From: Solenopsis invicta
Taxonomy: Eukaryota; Arthropoda; Insecta; Hymenoptera; Formicidae
Length of the DNA stretch: 64,000 nt
Direction of reading: 5' to 3'
NCBI RefSeq assembly: GCF_016802725.1
Contig: NC_052665.1
Span: 3,720,001-3,784,000, forward strand
Shown here: in pieces, positions 1-13,608 of the stretch
Layout: the number at the start of each line of letters is the position of its first letter
Numbering within the stretch: position 1 is the first letter of the stretch
The notes under the pieces: generated by a model
What the model was told of the DNA's origin: nothing
Seen by the model: the letters and a program-made list of their open reading frames with translations, nothing else
Databases searched by the model: none
Position numbers and translations under genes: made by a program

Positions 1-2495
1 TTTTCCCGCGAGATTGCCGCGTCTCCGTTATAAGAGGCTTCGAGAAAGGATTATTCCGGCAATCGAACGTATCTCCGCGAAAGATGCCTCTTCGGAATTG
101 CTTCTAGATACAGTTCGGACAATCTCCCTCGGGTTTCCACCGCCATCCACCGTTAGGTAGTCAAGTGCGGCCGCAATTCGCACGCAGCGCATTCCTACGG
201 GCGGTTTTATGGTCTCGCGGAAGTAAAGACGCGGATTCCGGGCGTAATACGAACTTTTGATGTACTCGCTACTCGCGGCAGAGCAACTGCAATTGCACAA
301 CACACAACAGGGCTCTTTCGTCGTTGTCCGGCCGAGTGTCGGTGCAGCTGAAACGCGGCAGTTTGTTGGCGGATAGATGGCATTACTTCGACAGTTAATC
401 TAAATGCCAGGTAAAATGAGGGTGGAGAATCTCTCTCGAAGATGAGACGGAAGAAAAGAATCGCGTTCGCGGTTCACTGGCTGTTTTATATCTCGCCGTG
501 AATTATGGGACATAAATATTGCGGTGACTGTCGCGCAGCACGATATCGAAAAGTGTTATCGAAACGTGAAGTATTTCCACGCGAAAGAGTTATGATCCAA
601 AATTGTAGTGTATTTAACTCACTATTCAGCATATTATTCAAGCAATTATAATGATAATGCATCTGTCTGCTGTAATTATGTGCCTGTTTTCATAAAAATT
701 TATTTCTAATGTTCACCTTGAGGAATTTTTTTTTTAAGCAAATGAATAACGTGGGTTGTACACGGAATGTACGTGATATAATGAAAATTTATTATTATGT
801 ACCACCATCACTTATGTTTAAAATATAGAATCGTTTCTTCTCTTACTGTAACCCTCAATTAATTCGTGCTCCAACAGCTGCGACAGTTTTCTCGTTTCGT
901 GTCGCGTAAATGCAATTGCATGTCCGTGGCCGAGCGCGTGCGCTCGATTGTGTATGCTCCATTATTTCATCGCGGTTGCACGTTCGCGTTAAAACACATG
1001 TGTACAGAGTTTTACGATGCAAATCATGCGAGGCATGGCACGAATTCTGTCATACCGTTGTGTCGGTGATCGCGGTTTGCGCGAATAACAAATTTCAAAA
1101 TTGCATTTTCAATCCTTTCCGAGCTCGTTGTCAGTTTAATTGAGAAGCATTGTCATGATTTAAGCGGATGAAGTTGTACATTTCAGATGTGCCTTATATC
1201 CCGCTCGTTAGATTGCCGTTTGTAGCGAGAGCACACGATATAAATTGCGACGTCCCTTGACGCGGTGACGTCCGGTCACTTCAGAAAGTACTTTGACCCT
1301 TGTAAGAGAGAATTTCATCGGTCGTATTCGTTTCTTTGACCCGGTCGTTCGCGGATCCCGTCAAGTCCATCGCGATCATCCAAGGGGGGGGGGGGTTAAA
1401 AGATTATTTCGCTTATTCTCAAGCCGCGACAGCGCTTCCTCCTCGCTCGCTTTCTTCAGGGATCGCAGCCCTGCTGGCTGGGCTGAAAAGTGGCGACGGA
1501 AAGGTCGCTCTTTCGCGAGTGCCTATCGGACCCTCGCGGCTGCAGGCGCAGCTGTAGACGTTCTCAGGATGCGGAAGACGCGAAAGAGCGGAGCGGAAGG
1601 GCAGGAGGGGGACAATGAAATTGAAATGGCGAAAGCGGATCACAGAATAGGTTGGCTTAACAGGGGGTGGCGGCGGCGGAGGGCGAAGCAGGTCGCGCAG
1701 GACGAGAACGAGGGGGCTAATCCGCACGGCTACAGCACTGTCTGCGAACGCGTTCGTGCACGCGCGCGCGTCTCTAGCTCCACGAAATTAATTTTAAATC
1801 GTAATATCTCCGTCGAGTAATCAATATCAGTTCGTGGAAATTTGCCCGTTACACGTACCAGGGTAATTACCCCTATCCGTCGGAGGGAAATTTCGCGGCG
1901 GTATTAATAGCATCTGTTATTATTAATTGAGTTTTTTTTGTTCGATAAGCGAATCACGCTATATCAGAATTTCTATATCGACGATAGCTTATAGTTTCGC
2001 CGACTACGCGATTTTTCGCTGAAGAGCAAATCTCGGTTCCCATTTGTTTGTCCGCAGGTCACGCAGGTCTGATTGGATTTACTAACATGGAATTAATTAC
2101 TGTAAATTTGTTTTAATCCGAATTACTCGCGAGTTGAATACGAGGTTTGTGCCTTGTATATCAACTGATCTAGCGCTGCACGGCCTCTCGTGGAGTAATT
2201 GGTTGTACTTCAGACGCAGCGAGCAATCATTATAGGCATATTTTTTCGTCTGCGGAAACAAGAAAATAGTTTTAAGCAGCACGTTATGCAACTGGGGAAA
2301 AAAGCGGACGATGACGGAAAGAAAAATGCGCGCGGGAGGGAGGAGACGGAAAAAAAGAAACAAGAGTTTGTCTTGGAACTTTTTTCCTCTCTTCGACATC
2401 GTTTCCCTTTATCTCGTTCGCCTTTCGTACTTCTATTTCAACCCGTACGGAGAACAGCCGGTTCTCGACATTTTCCTACGAAGAGTTCTCGCAAG
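1..2495. other. Unassigned non-coding DNA (probable intron)
   Basis: Mixed CpG-rich and AT-rich sequence. I see no exon with convincing splice sites. A run of 12 G lies at about 1384-1395. The 175-codon open frame at 1293-1820 is low-complexity Arg-rich translation of GC-rich DNA and has open shadows on both strands, so I do not call it a gene. Confidence 0.5.
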
Positions 2496-3790
2496 GACTT
2501 CTTACTTATCGATGTGGAAACACCCGAGAGATGAGAGAGCAGAAGAACATAAAGGAAGGAAGGATAGAGAATGGCACGAAAATGATGAAAAGGGGTGAAG
2601 GGGGAGGAGGAGGAAAGGAGGGAGGGCGAAGAAAGAGAGAGCGAGAGGTGCGAGAGCAAGGAAGAATGACGAGTATAGGGAGAAACAGGAGGGCACCAGC
2701 TTGCTCGAACGACCAAAACACTTGAGAGTGGGACGAGTAGAGCGTCGGCTGAGGGGGAGACGTCGCGACTCCCCGGCACGAAAACTGGAAAAAAGCATCT
2801 GACTTTGGAGAAACGCGACGCGGCAGGTTCTCCATGTTCCTCGTTCCCATCCGCGCTTTGCTCTCTATTTTGCTCCCTTCTGTCTCTATTTCTCTCTTTC
2901 CCCCTCCCCTCTTCCTCTTTCTCTCTCGCCTCTCATTAGGAGAAACTTTCATCGGAAGTTCTCTCTGCAGGCGCAGTCTGCAACACCGGAGGCAGCAGCG
3001 CGAGACGGAAGCGAGTGCAGTGTAGTATTTATTTCAGCCCCTAATGAGTTTGCAGGGCGCTCTTCGTACACGCACACGCTGATCGCCGCCACCATGCCGC
3101 GACGCACCGCGCGCATTCGGCTCGATGGTGCACGGAGTGGAGCGGCGTGGCGCGGCGCGGCGTCGGGACGCCCGTCGAATGGTCGGCTGGCTTCGCGAAG
3201 TAGAAAACAGAGCTTAAGTTTTCGCCTCCCACGTGGAAGGAATCGGTATATACGCGCCAACTGGCTTTTTGGCATTTTCGCCGCGCGCCGTTTCTCTTTT
3301 TTCCGCGAGTCGTTTACGCCGCGCGAGTTAAAGGGGTAAGCGGCTCACCCCCTTTCGGCGCAACCACCCCGCTTTTACCGAGTGTTCCTCTATACACCTC
3401 TCGTCGCTGCCGTTGCCGGTGCCGTTGCCGCCATTCCCTCCGTTCCTCTCTCTCTCTTTCTCTCGTGAATTTCTCCGCGCTCTTTTTGCGCGGTACTTAA
3501 ACGCAGAAAGAAACGAGGCCGTTAAAATGTTCCGCCATGCACAATTTATCATGGGCTGCGAATGGTAAACGCACGCCCGGGCTCGTCTCAAAGTCCAGAG
3601 AAAAGAGACGCGGCTTAATAATGTTCCACGTTGCAGAGAGAGCGTTACCGGAGAGCGAGCCCAAGCCTGGGCGGGCGTGCACCAAGAAAGGACCGCTGCC
3701 ACTTTTCTCGCGCGCGTTCGTTAGAGACGCGCGGCGAGAACGCCGCCGTCGCCGCGATGAACTCCTTTTCCCCATTCTTTTATAGACAGA
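2496..3790. promoter_or_regulatory. GC- and purine/pyrimidine-asymmetric block, possible promoter or enhancer
   Basis: The plus strand is strongly GA-rich at about 2528-2665 and strongly CT-rich at about 2860-2937. CpG-dense sequence follows to about 3790. Such GA/CT tracts in insects can bind GAGA-type factors and are frequent near promoters and nucleosome-free regions. A start codon in a GCCGCCACC context lies at 3094. No TATA box or initiator could be assigned with confidence, so this is a compositional call only. Confidence 0.25.
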
Positions 3791-6700
3791 GATGCTAGGG
3801 ATCTCCTAGAGCCGCGTTGCGCCGCGGAAAAGGGGAGAAATGCGGGCGGGCGGAAGTTTCGAAAGCGTCTGGATACGTGTCTTTAAACTTGGAAGGTTTG
3901 CGGATAACTCGTAAAACAGATGCGCCGGCATTTCGAAGGGCATAAAGAAAAACAATAACGGGTGAAATACGCGAGCTTCGTACGTAAATACGAATGCGTT
4001 ACGTTTTTACTACGAACGATACGTGTCGATGGCTCCTTTCCGACATCTACGATACCTACAATTGAAACGGAAAGAGCAAGAGAGAGAAGACGAAAGTTAA
4101 ACGTATAAATGGCACGTTAATTATGGCATCAAGCATATCGGCAAACATCGTGCGTATTAAATATTATGCATTATGCGTCGCGAATAACACGGACGACGCG
4201 ACGATTCAGTTGTTTCTAATTGTCGCGAAATACGACGGCATGTGTCCAACACCGACTGTTGCTTCTCACTTATTCACGTTCAATCGACTTTGAAGGTCCG
4301 AAGGTCGCGTCGTCGTTTAATCAGCTTACGCTTAAATCCCTTTAAGGACTTAAGTCCTGCTTTCGTCGCACGGAGTTATCACGCAAGCTCAACTACTTGA
4401 CCAAGGCTAGTAAACGTACTAAAGCGGCAGTAAAGTTCTCGCGGATTAATTGATGCCCTGTGTATACGGTCGCGTCGCTTTTCGTACGAAGTTGAAGCAC
4501 TCCAACACTTCACCGGCTTCGTGGGCGAGTAGCCGATAAAGTCTCTTCAATTGATGATGTTTAGGTTTAGGTAACTATGCGCAAATAAAAGCGTATAACT
4601 ATACTAGAGAGTATCCGTTTAGCGATATAATGTAATTCTAAAAATAACTGAACATTCTGAATGTAACGTGCGGAAAAAAATATTTCATTGTCGAGCATAT
4701 ATCCAGATGTGTGCTCTCGCGAAATCTCTTGAAAAATCGTAATATCATATTTATCGATTAATGGCAAGAAATTAACGGCTAACAAGAACGTTGTTTACAA
4801 AAACAACTTTATTTTTAAATTATTTATGGTTAAAATGCAGTTTGGTTGTGCACATACTCTGTTACTTTCTATCGCACTGAACACATATGTGGGTATTTGT
4901 TTTAATTAATAAATAATTGAAACAAAACAAGCTATACCGCGATTAACGCAAATGAAACTACGGTTGTTTTCACTGTTATCGGCGCGATCAACAAATCGTA
5001 TGTACTTTCAATACTTTCGGAAATAACTATATCCGAATGCGTCCATCAAACGTGCAAATAATTTAGAAATAGAGATGTTTTCGAAAGTGAGTTATATTTT
5101 ACAAATATGTATTCAGTCACATCACCAATTATTGAACAATTTACATATAGACTAACAAACGGACAATTACGGATTATCTTTCATTTTTATTTTACTATTT
5201 GTATCGAATTTACACACATTTGTCTCTAAAATCTGTTTTTATCTCTATCTGTAAATCTTTTCAGTAACGAAGTGACAATGGGGCAAATCTTTTTTTAGCG
5301 AGTTCCTGTATTTAGCAGCACAAACCTACGTGATTTTCCGCCGAGCTTGTCGAGCTTTGCGAGGAAAGCTGAGGCGAGTTTGACCCGATCCCTTCGTTGC
5401 CGTGTTTACTTTGGAGTGTTCGTTATCGCTCGCTAATTGAGCCCTTGACGCGGCAACATTTACGCGATGTGCACGTCTGTGCAGCCATGTAGTAGAGCAT
5501 AGCTCGTGCGTTGCAGGTTGCTCTTTCCGCTATCCCCTCTAACTCGCTCCTCTCTTTCTCGTCATCGTCGTCCGTTTCCTGTATTCCCGTTTGACTGCGT
5601 TCACTGCCAATGCCACCAGAAAATCGACGGTAGCGACACCGACAGCGCTAAAGACATCCAGCGCGCGCGCGCGCGCGCGGTACCGACATCGCTCATTTAC
5701 TTTGGCTCGTTTCGCGGAGTCGGATTTAATTACTGGATTCGTCGCGGCGCGCGCGCGGAAGAGCGTGACAGACGCGGAATGGTTGGAACGGATGGTTTGC
5801 ATTATGGTTCCGTCGCGAAACGTAAAGGACGAAATTTATTTCGCTCGTGATACTCAGCTGTCTCGGTGCGCGCAGATCGAAATGACGTTCTGCACGCGCA
5901 GCGAAAGATTTATTCGGTTGCTTTTGTTTTAAATTTGTTTTGCTTAGGAAAAAGCGACGGACGTGATCTCAGAATGATAGCCGTCAACAATTATAATAAT
6001 AAGTAATTTGATACAAAAAAATCTACAATATAGAGAATTATGGTAATTTTGTTTGTAGCTTATTGTTGTGTGTATAGAACGGAAGAACAATAGATGCCAA
6101 CTCATTAACTTTAATAGAATTGGATATGTTATTCTAATAGTTTGTTGCATCACGTTTTGCAGCAACATGTCATATTTCATCTCAGTTATGCAGTTTATGA
6201 AAAGGAATACATATATTGCAATATATTACGTATATTTTGTTGTAGAATGCGAAATGCAGTCGAAATGCTGTCGAAATGCGAAACCGGTACATCGTATGCG
6301 GAAATATTTAAACATATAGTTTTTTGGGAAAAATATCTTTTTGTTTAGCGTCTCATGTATTAACGATATGCAACGGCGTGAATTAACGGAGCGAACGGTA
6401 AAATTTAGGCGTATTAATTGTCAGATACAATAACTACTATTGTCCACATTTTTACACATTACTAGTTATTTATTATTACATTTATTATGAAGTTATCAAC
6501 GAACGCAGCTGATGTCGATTTTCCGGATGCATTTGCTTTTAGTCTTTATTTTCGCTATACGAACTGGAAACGTTCCAGAGTAGGCAGCGCTATGATGCTG
6601 TAGACGACGAGAAACAAAGCCGTGCGAGACAAAATACGGGAGGAAGAGTTAGGTACCGGGGAGACTTTTCTTCGCAGCAGCACAAGTCCACGTATTTTCG

Positions 6701-9244
6701 AACAGAGTCGGGCGTAGTGACCGGAAGTTCGTCGCAACGGGTTTCTCGAGGGGCCATTCCGATGATGGATCGCGACTCTTGTGAAAGTTCGGCCTCGAGT
6801 CGCGCGGAAAAGAGAGACTCCGAGGAAGAAGTACTCTTTAAGGTATTACACGGCGTCGATTCGTCACGATTTTGGGAACTTTGAGTCACCGGCAAAGATA
6901 GTCTTTGTTCTAATACATCGAGATCTCTATACGGCACATCTCGAAATAGGAAATAAGAAGTACTTCTCTATTGTCTATTCTCTAGTGTCTTTGTGTAATC
7001 GCAACTAGAACAACATACGAACGTAGAAGATAGTAATCTTCCGTAGGCACACTCAGTCTTTTGTGTTGATCCAGATAGAACTTCAATCTCAAATTTCGCC
7101 TAACAAATGTCAACTTTTATTAAATAATGTTTTAACATTTGAGTCAAACAACTATTTAGTAACGTAGATATTGAAGTGTAATCTTGAATTTTGTTTAGAT
7201 CGTTTGAAAGCCTAGAACAATAAAAAAAAGTTGGGCTAGACAAAAAAAGACCCAGCGTGTTTACGAAAAATTAATAATTAATAATTTTTTTACATCTAAT
7301 ATATTATCGTCATACTTAATTGAATTATACACGAGCGATCGATGAGATATTAATTAACCGAGATGCAAATCTCTCAATCCCGGTATATCGCTTATAACAT
7401 CAGAGGTTGAGTGCGCCTTCTCGTTATCGTGAAAGGAGAATGGCTGCGTTTCCGCGGACGAGTCGCCGGAGGAGGTGTCGGTCGGCGCGATGGGTCGGTA
7501 TACGCTTCGTATCAGAAAATGATGATGCAGCCACGCCGTGTGATGAAAAATGGCGGGTTCGAGTGAAGTCACCGGAATGAAATGCATGGATTGGTTTAGC
7601 CCGGGGCGCCTGCCACGGAACTGGCATAGACAGCAAGTGATGGATTACCGAGCACGGCCGTTTCGCGAGTTCCCTCGGCATGTTCGCGCTCTGAAGACTT
7701 TCCTCATCTCCCTCGCCCTTATGCTTCGTACGTCACTCTGACGTATTCTACCAACATGTTCTCTCTCTCTTCCATCTCTCTCTTCCTTCATGTAGTCGTC
7801 AAGATTTCTCCTGCTTGCGTGACAAGGTTAAATACATGCGAGTATATATTTGAAAATTTCAACGTGATATTTATCGCCGCAGAGAAATTCACAAATTATG
7901 GACAGCAAACATGTTCAACAAAAATTTCAGTCAAAGTGTTTTCAACATTCATTTCTTATGGTAATTATCGGTACCAGTCATAATTATTGAATTAATTTGT
8001 TACCGCTCGATTTGCTTTACAGATTACTTCGATAATTAATTTGAGGTCTTCTGTCGTTTTTATTTATAGTCTGTCGGCGAAGATTTCATATTTGGTTGAG
8101 TGACGAAATCCATTTACAATCTTCTTTCCCTTCCTTCGTCTCGGCATGATTATATCACGTTTCTTTATGGACCCCCTAGCAAAAATTCCTCCATCCTTTG
8201 AAAGCATTCTCGCGTGTCTTATGCACGTACACGCGCTTGGAGCAGATCGATTACGTCGCCCTTCCTTATTTAGTGCCTTCGTGAAACGATTCACGAGTCG
8301 CTCGTAAATTTGGCAAAATGCTCTGCTTGCAGATGTTCATTTTGACGCGCTCAACTAAACGTGATGTCGCGTCGACGTCCTATCCTTCCCTTTAGACACA
8401 ATGAAATTCACGTGCTGCCGAAGTATGAGGAATCGATCCCTCCTGCTCCTTGAAGAAATTTCGGGGATTCGTCGTGGCTCTTTTGCCTCGACATTTCCCT
8501 CTCTTGAACTTGACATTCGCCTTTTCATCATGACTGCTCTCGATGCGCCGATTCGTTTTGATCGTTCTTCCATTAAAACAGTTTCCTAGCCGTATTCGTG
8601 TATGCACACCCTTCCTTTGAAGTATGCCTACGCTCTTAAACCCTTAAAGTATCGTTGGATAGTTACCATATAAAAATAAATTTTGAATAAGTTTAGCGAA
8701 CGTTCATATTAATATCATCTTTTAGAATTTATATATTTATCATTAGAATGTACCGTGTTATTTATTATTTATTATTTATTATTTTAACACTTTAATTTAT
8801 TGAGTAAATTAGTTTTGTATGTTTTTAATATGTTTCATACTTTCATTATTTTGATTTATTGAAAGAAATACTTAATACTTCGCGTACTTAAATATTTAGA
8901 AACCGTTGAAAAACTAGAAACTAGAAAACGCATTTCACCAGTACATAGTCTGATCGCAATTTCTCTTGGAGAAAACTTTGTTCATTTCGTAGTGACCGCT
9001 TAGCTGTTTGCGAATAAGCTTTACTCGACGACGTGCGAGACGTATGGTCATTTGCGGCGTAGGTCGAATTGCGTCCCCTTTCGTATCACGAAAGTTGGAG
9101 CAAATTTCTCGTGTGAACTACAAAGACTCGGTCAATGTTCCTTGCCGTGTCGGTCAGGCCAAGATTGGCGTTTATTTTCTCATTGATCATCGACCTTGTT
9201 TCCGATCGTTTTGATCATTCATCCTAAAAGAAATAGTTATACTT

Positions 9245-9247
<3 letters not shown>
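3791..9247. other. Unassigned non-coding DNA (probable intron)
   Basis: Alternating CpG-rich and AT-rich sequence without a convincing exon. It contains a short CG dinucleotide run at 5661-5679 and a TTATTTA-type simple repeat at about 8757-8785. The many short open frames here (for example near 5500-5930, 6590-6937 and 7354-7681) have no splice support and overlap on both strands. Confidence 0.5.

Positions 9248-9295
<48 letters not shown>
9248..9295 (+). repeat. (CA)24 microsatellite
   Basis: Perfect CA dinucleotide tract of 48 bp. The His/Thr repeat open frame translated across it is an artefact of the repeat. Confidence 0.97.
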
Positions 9296-9298
<3 letters not shown>

Positions 9299-12200
9299 GC
9301 TATTTCAATCGGTTCTCTCTCGACCGCGGTATCCCTCGGCGGAAGACCACTTTGACGTTATCTCGCTCGAGCGAGCTAGGGTTATCTCGTGAAAGCGGCT
9401 TTGAAGGCTCGCGCGTAAATAGGCACCTCGAATAAATGATGACGCTGGAACAGGACGGAGGAAGATGAGACGGGGAGGAACATCCGCATTACGAAGATAT
9501 CGCTTCTTCTTCCTTTATACGGCGAAGTAGCGCCGTGGCATCTAGGGGAAAATCCTCGCGCGGTCGACCAAAGGCAGAAAAGGATCGCTTATCGGCCACC
9601 CGGCGCAAAGCAGCGCGAATTTCATGTGAGAAGGAGTAATGGAGTGACGAAAATGATTAACTTAAATAACTCGAATGATAGATGTAACATTGTGATTGAA
9701 ATTCAATGTTCCTTTCCCGTTTTTGAATTATTATCGTCAGTACATCATATAACTGTACGCGGAAAATCGACGAGATTGGTGATTAGGTGTAATTGTCTGG
9801 ATGAAATTAAATAAAAGCTGAATCAACAGCAAACTGAAACTCTCGTCGCATCATCGATTGCGGCACCAGGGAATTCCATTAATTATTAATTGACAAGTTT
9901 GTGCTCCGTCATAGGGCTGAGAGGGGCGGAGGTAGATGAAAACTTTCGTATCGGCTGTAATTGCGATTTATAAGTTGCCGATGATGAGGGGTTTCTCCCC
10001 TTCGGTTTTCACGATCTGTCTCCCTCTTTTCGCTTCGTTCTTGGCAAGCGATTCACTCCGTTGACTCGTTTCGTTACTCCTGAATACTTCTCTGATCGGA
10101 AAGTCGACCGTGTCATTCGATCACAAGGAAGCGCGTAGAATTTCCTTAAAAAATGTCAAGGACATGCGCGATACTTGGCGAAGTGCAATATGATCTGGTT
10201 TTAACCTTGATCACGCGGTAGGTAGGGTGACTCTCGCGGAAAGATCTCCACGTTTACAAGTGTAGGTGCAGGCAGGCTATTATGCACGATCGCGATTGAA
10301 TTTAAAAGTTACTTGTCGTTATGGGAACGACAGCATGAACATGTGATGAATGATGTCGATACAATGTTCGATGCAACGTTAGCATAAATTTATTAATAAT
10401 ACAGTTACGTATGCAGAAATGCTGTACTAGTATTAAAAGTATTAAAAAAAAACTCATTTGCATTAAAATATCATACTTGGACTTGTCGTTAGAATTGCTT
10501 TACAAAATCAGATAAATTTAATTGTTACGCGAATATAATGATATTTTTAATAACGCGATATCTGTTACGATATGGAAATGATATTCCGTAACAGATCGTA
10601 TATCATTTACTCGTAACATTCCGTAACACAGCGCTTAAAAATATTATGGCTCGATAAAGATCGCTACGAGCATAATTTTGCAGTTACGCTCTTCGATAAA
10701 CTCTTCCGTCGACTTATCGCCTCGTAAATATTACTCCCGGTGAGCTTCGACCGAATTCAGTTGGCAGTCGACGTGTTAAGCGTACAGGTTTTACTCGTCA
10801 GAGTCACTTTAATTCCGTCGCGTAAATTCGCAGAAATTCGTCCGAAATTATCTCCACTTGCGGCACTCGATGAACCGCAAAGTGCTGCGGACGCATAACT
10901 TTCGAAAGTGAAGTTTCGCGAATTTCCTGCCGCCATTGGCGCGGCTCTTGTAACCACCGGAAAACGAGGTGGTTGCGAAGGGTGAGGAAGGGATCGAGGA
11001 AAGGGTAAGCTCGCGCGCGGAGTTTCCGGAGTGATACATCAAAGTAGATAAGTAGTCTAGCACGCGCGCACACGCGCAATGCACCAGGTGGGTTAGCGTG
11101 AGTGCAAGATAACGCAGAGTACACACAACTGCAGCGCTGTAAACGCGTGTGTAAAGTACACGCGGATAATGTAGGTTGTTGCGAGCTCTCGAACTAGCGC
11201 GCGCGCGAGAGTCGGACCCGTTACGTTGCTGATGTACTTTGAAACGTTATTAAAAGTTAATAACCGTCGATCGCGCGCTACAAGATTGCAGGAAGCGTTT
11301 CGTTGAGGTTTTTACCAGGCGATTTACCGCTGATAAAAAGAATTGGACAACGATGAGGTTGCATGGAGAGATGTTCGAGACTTTTAACAGCTCTTCGTTC
11401 CTCTAATGTTAATTTTCATCTCTCCCTTTGAAATTGCAATTTTAGCGTCACATGATACTTCTTAACGCGCAAGTATGTACCTTCGATTACATAGTACGCG
11501 AATACGGAGCCCAAATTAGAATACCGTCTGATACATACGGACGGTATGTTTGTAGGTCAAAATGCACCGATGTAATTTGACGATTATAACGATCATTAGG
11601 TCACATTCTGCGAATGTCATCGTGCTGCAGTATCTGGGGATTCTGTGGTACTAACGCGACAAATTAGGTCGATCTTCGAAGCGGAAGTGCACGTCCTATC
11701 CGAGTCAATAATGCCGGTCGTGTACCGCCGAGATTGCCAAAGGCACGTTCGCCGGTGTCAGACGGTTGGCGTAAATGCCGATAGGTATCGATATTCTCCG
11801 CAAATATACTGGGAGATAGTCGGAGGATACGCTAGGATCGCGATCTGGTATGACTGTTACATCGACGAGAAAGGCCGTTCCCTTCATTATAAATGCATAC
11901 ACGTGTGAACATACGTAAGGAATTCCTTGAACAACGAGGCGAAAGAATGAGAAAATGATAGATCGCATAAGAAGAATTTGATAATATTGCATTAAATGCC
12001 ACCAATTTATTCATTAAATTTGTAACTTTATGAATCATTTCGCAATAGAGTTCCTTCTAGTAAAGCTCGTTTCGTAAAGAAGAAGTTACGAGTCAAGTAT
12101 TCATTGTCGGATATATTTAAAGCAAAGAATAATGAGAATGCCCTTGGATGCAGCGTGGGAATATCTGCAGATGTAAACGTTAATACGGCGTATATGATTC

Positions 12201-13548
12201 CGTCCGAGGCAGTCTTTCGAGGATTAACAGACTTATTTAGACATTTGCTGCCAGGTGCAGCTAACATGCGGCAGGTGATGCGATCGCTTCGGGACTTTTC
12301 ACGGTCTTCAGCCAGCGTATATACGTATGTATGAACGAAATACTCTTGGGCGCAAGGACGGGTCGTCCTTGCGGAGATCAGATTGTAACCATAAATATCC
12401 AATGCCAGATTATCTCGAAGATCATGATTCCCATTAAATGCGCTTTGTCATTCCTAAAAGGCTTCTTTTCACATTCTTAACCTAATTTTTAATTAATATA
12501 CAAAGTTGTGAAGTTTTATTGAAGGTTTTGTGGCCGTTCCTTTTTTCGTATTAATCGACAGTATTACGCAGACGTCGCGTACTTTTTTTTTTGTTAAAAG
12601 ACTGACACGTTATTACTTTGGACATTCGCGTAATCCACAAGATTATTAAATTGAATGCGATGTAATTTTATGAGAATGATCCGCGCGGAGTATGACATGA
12701 CAACCTTTCGACGCGCGGTTTCGACCGGGATCCTCGTCCGACATTTCGCAAACGTCATCATGAAACAGACTCTCCAACGCCGACCTTAAATCGTCAGATA
12801 CACACCTTAACGCCATAATCGCACGCGCAATAATCCTTCATCAGGAGGGAATGTCACTGCCGGAGCTGGAGCCCGCAATAACTTTACTGACGTATATACG
12901 GTCGAGGCGTTCATAAACGTAGATAATCGTATCGCTCGTACGACGAAACACACGTATTTCGCGACGATGCACTTCCCGTTCATGTCCATCAAGTCGGGGC
13001 GCTCGCTCGACGTTATATCGGTACTTGCCACGGCATGGGCATGCTTCAACGAGCCTGTCAAGCACACACCTTATTCCACTGAGCCTCATAGTTTAGGATA
13101 ACGAGTTAGACTTACTCGCGACCCGACGCCGCGATTTGACTCTTGTGGAATTCACGTTGATCAATAGTAAAAAAAGTCAAAGAAACTTGTAGATTTACAG
13201 AAATAACCGGATTAGTCGCGTGAGATTACGCCCAAACAGAATACCGTATAATAATATCAATGGAGAACAATATATGAAGAGCGAGTATATATACGCGGAT
13301 GTAAAATGAAATTATGTAAAATGATACTGAACTTTGCGTTAGGCATAAATAATCAGCTCAACATACATTTTATCGGTGTATATATATACTGACTCAGGCA
13401 TTCGGGCATTCGGTAATCCGGACTTGTTATACGACCGCTTGTGGTCGTAAAACCAGCGGCGAAGTAAACGGCATTGGATTACGTGACGTCTTATGAACCC
13501 GGCGCGTCTCGAGGACCGCCGTAAATGTATTATTAAAAGTTTTCCGTT

Positions 13549-13552
<4 letters not shown>
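9296..13552. other. Unassigned non-coding DNA with small palindromes
   Basis: No convincing exon. A hairpin with 10-bp perfect arms lies at 10560-10596, reading atctgttacg and cgtaacagat. Short overlapping open frames around 10757-11126 and 11645-12402 lack usable splice sites. Confidence 0.5.

Positions 13553-13604
<52 letters not shown>
13553..13604 (+). repeat. (AG)26 microsatellite
   Basis: Perfect AG dinucleotide tract of 52 bp. It could act as a GAGA-type element, but length variation by slippage is the simplest explanation. Confidence 0.97.

Positions 13605-13608
<4 letters not shown>

Noticed and set aside
1293..1820. 175-codon plus-strand open frame, the longest in the window
   Set aside because: Arg/Ser-rich translation of CpG-rich DNA, interrupted by a 12-G run and a CG-rich run, with open shadows on both strands and no splice or start support.
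9196..9435. His/Thr repeat open frame
   Set aside because: Direct translation of the CA microsatellite. The same applies to 53211-53465 at the GT repeat.
10986..10995. GTAAGC donor at about 10987
   Set aside because: Every frame from the nearest upstream acceptor (about 10801) contains a stop, and no other acceptor fits.
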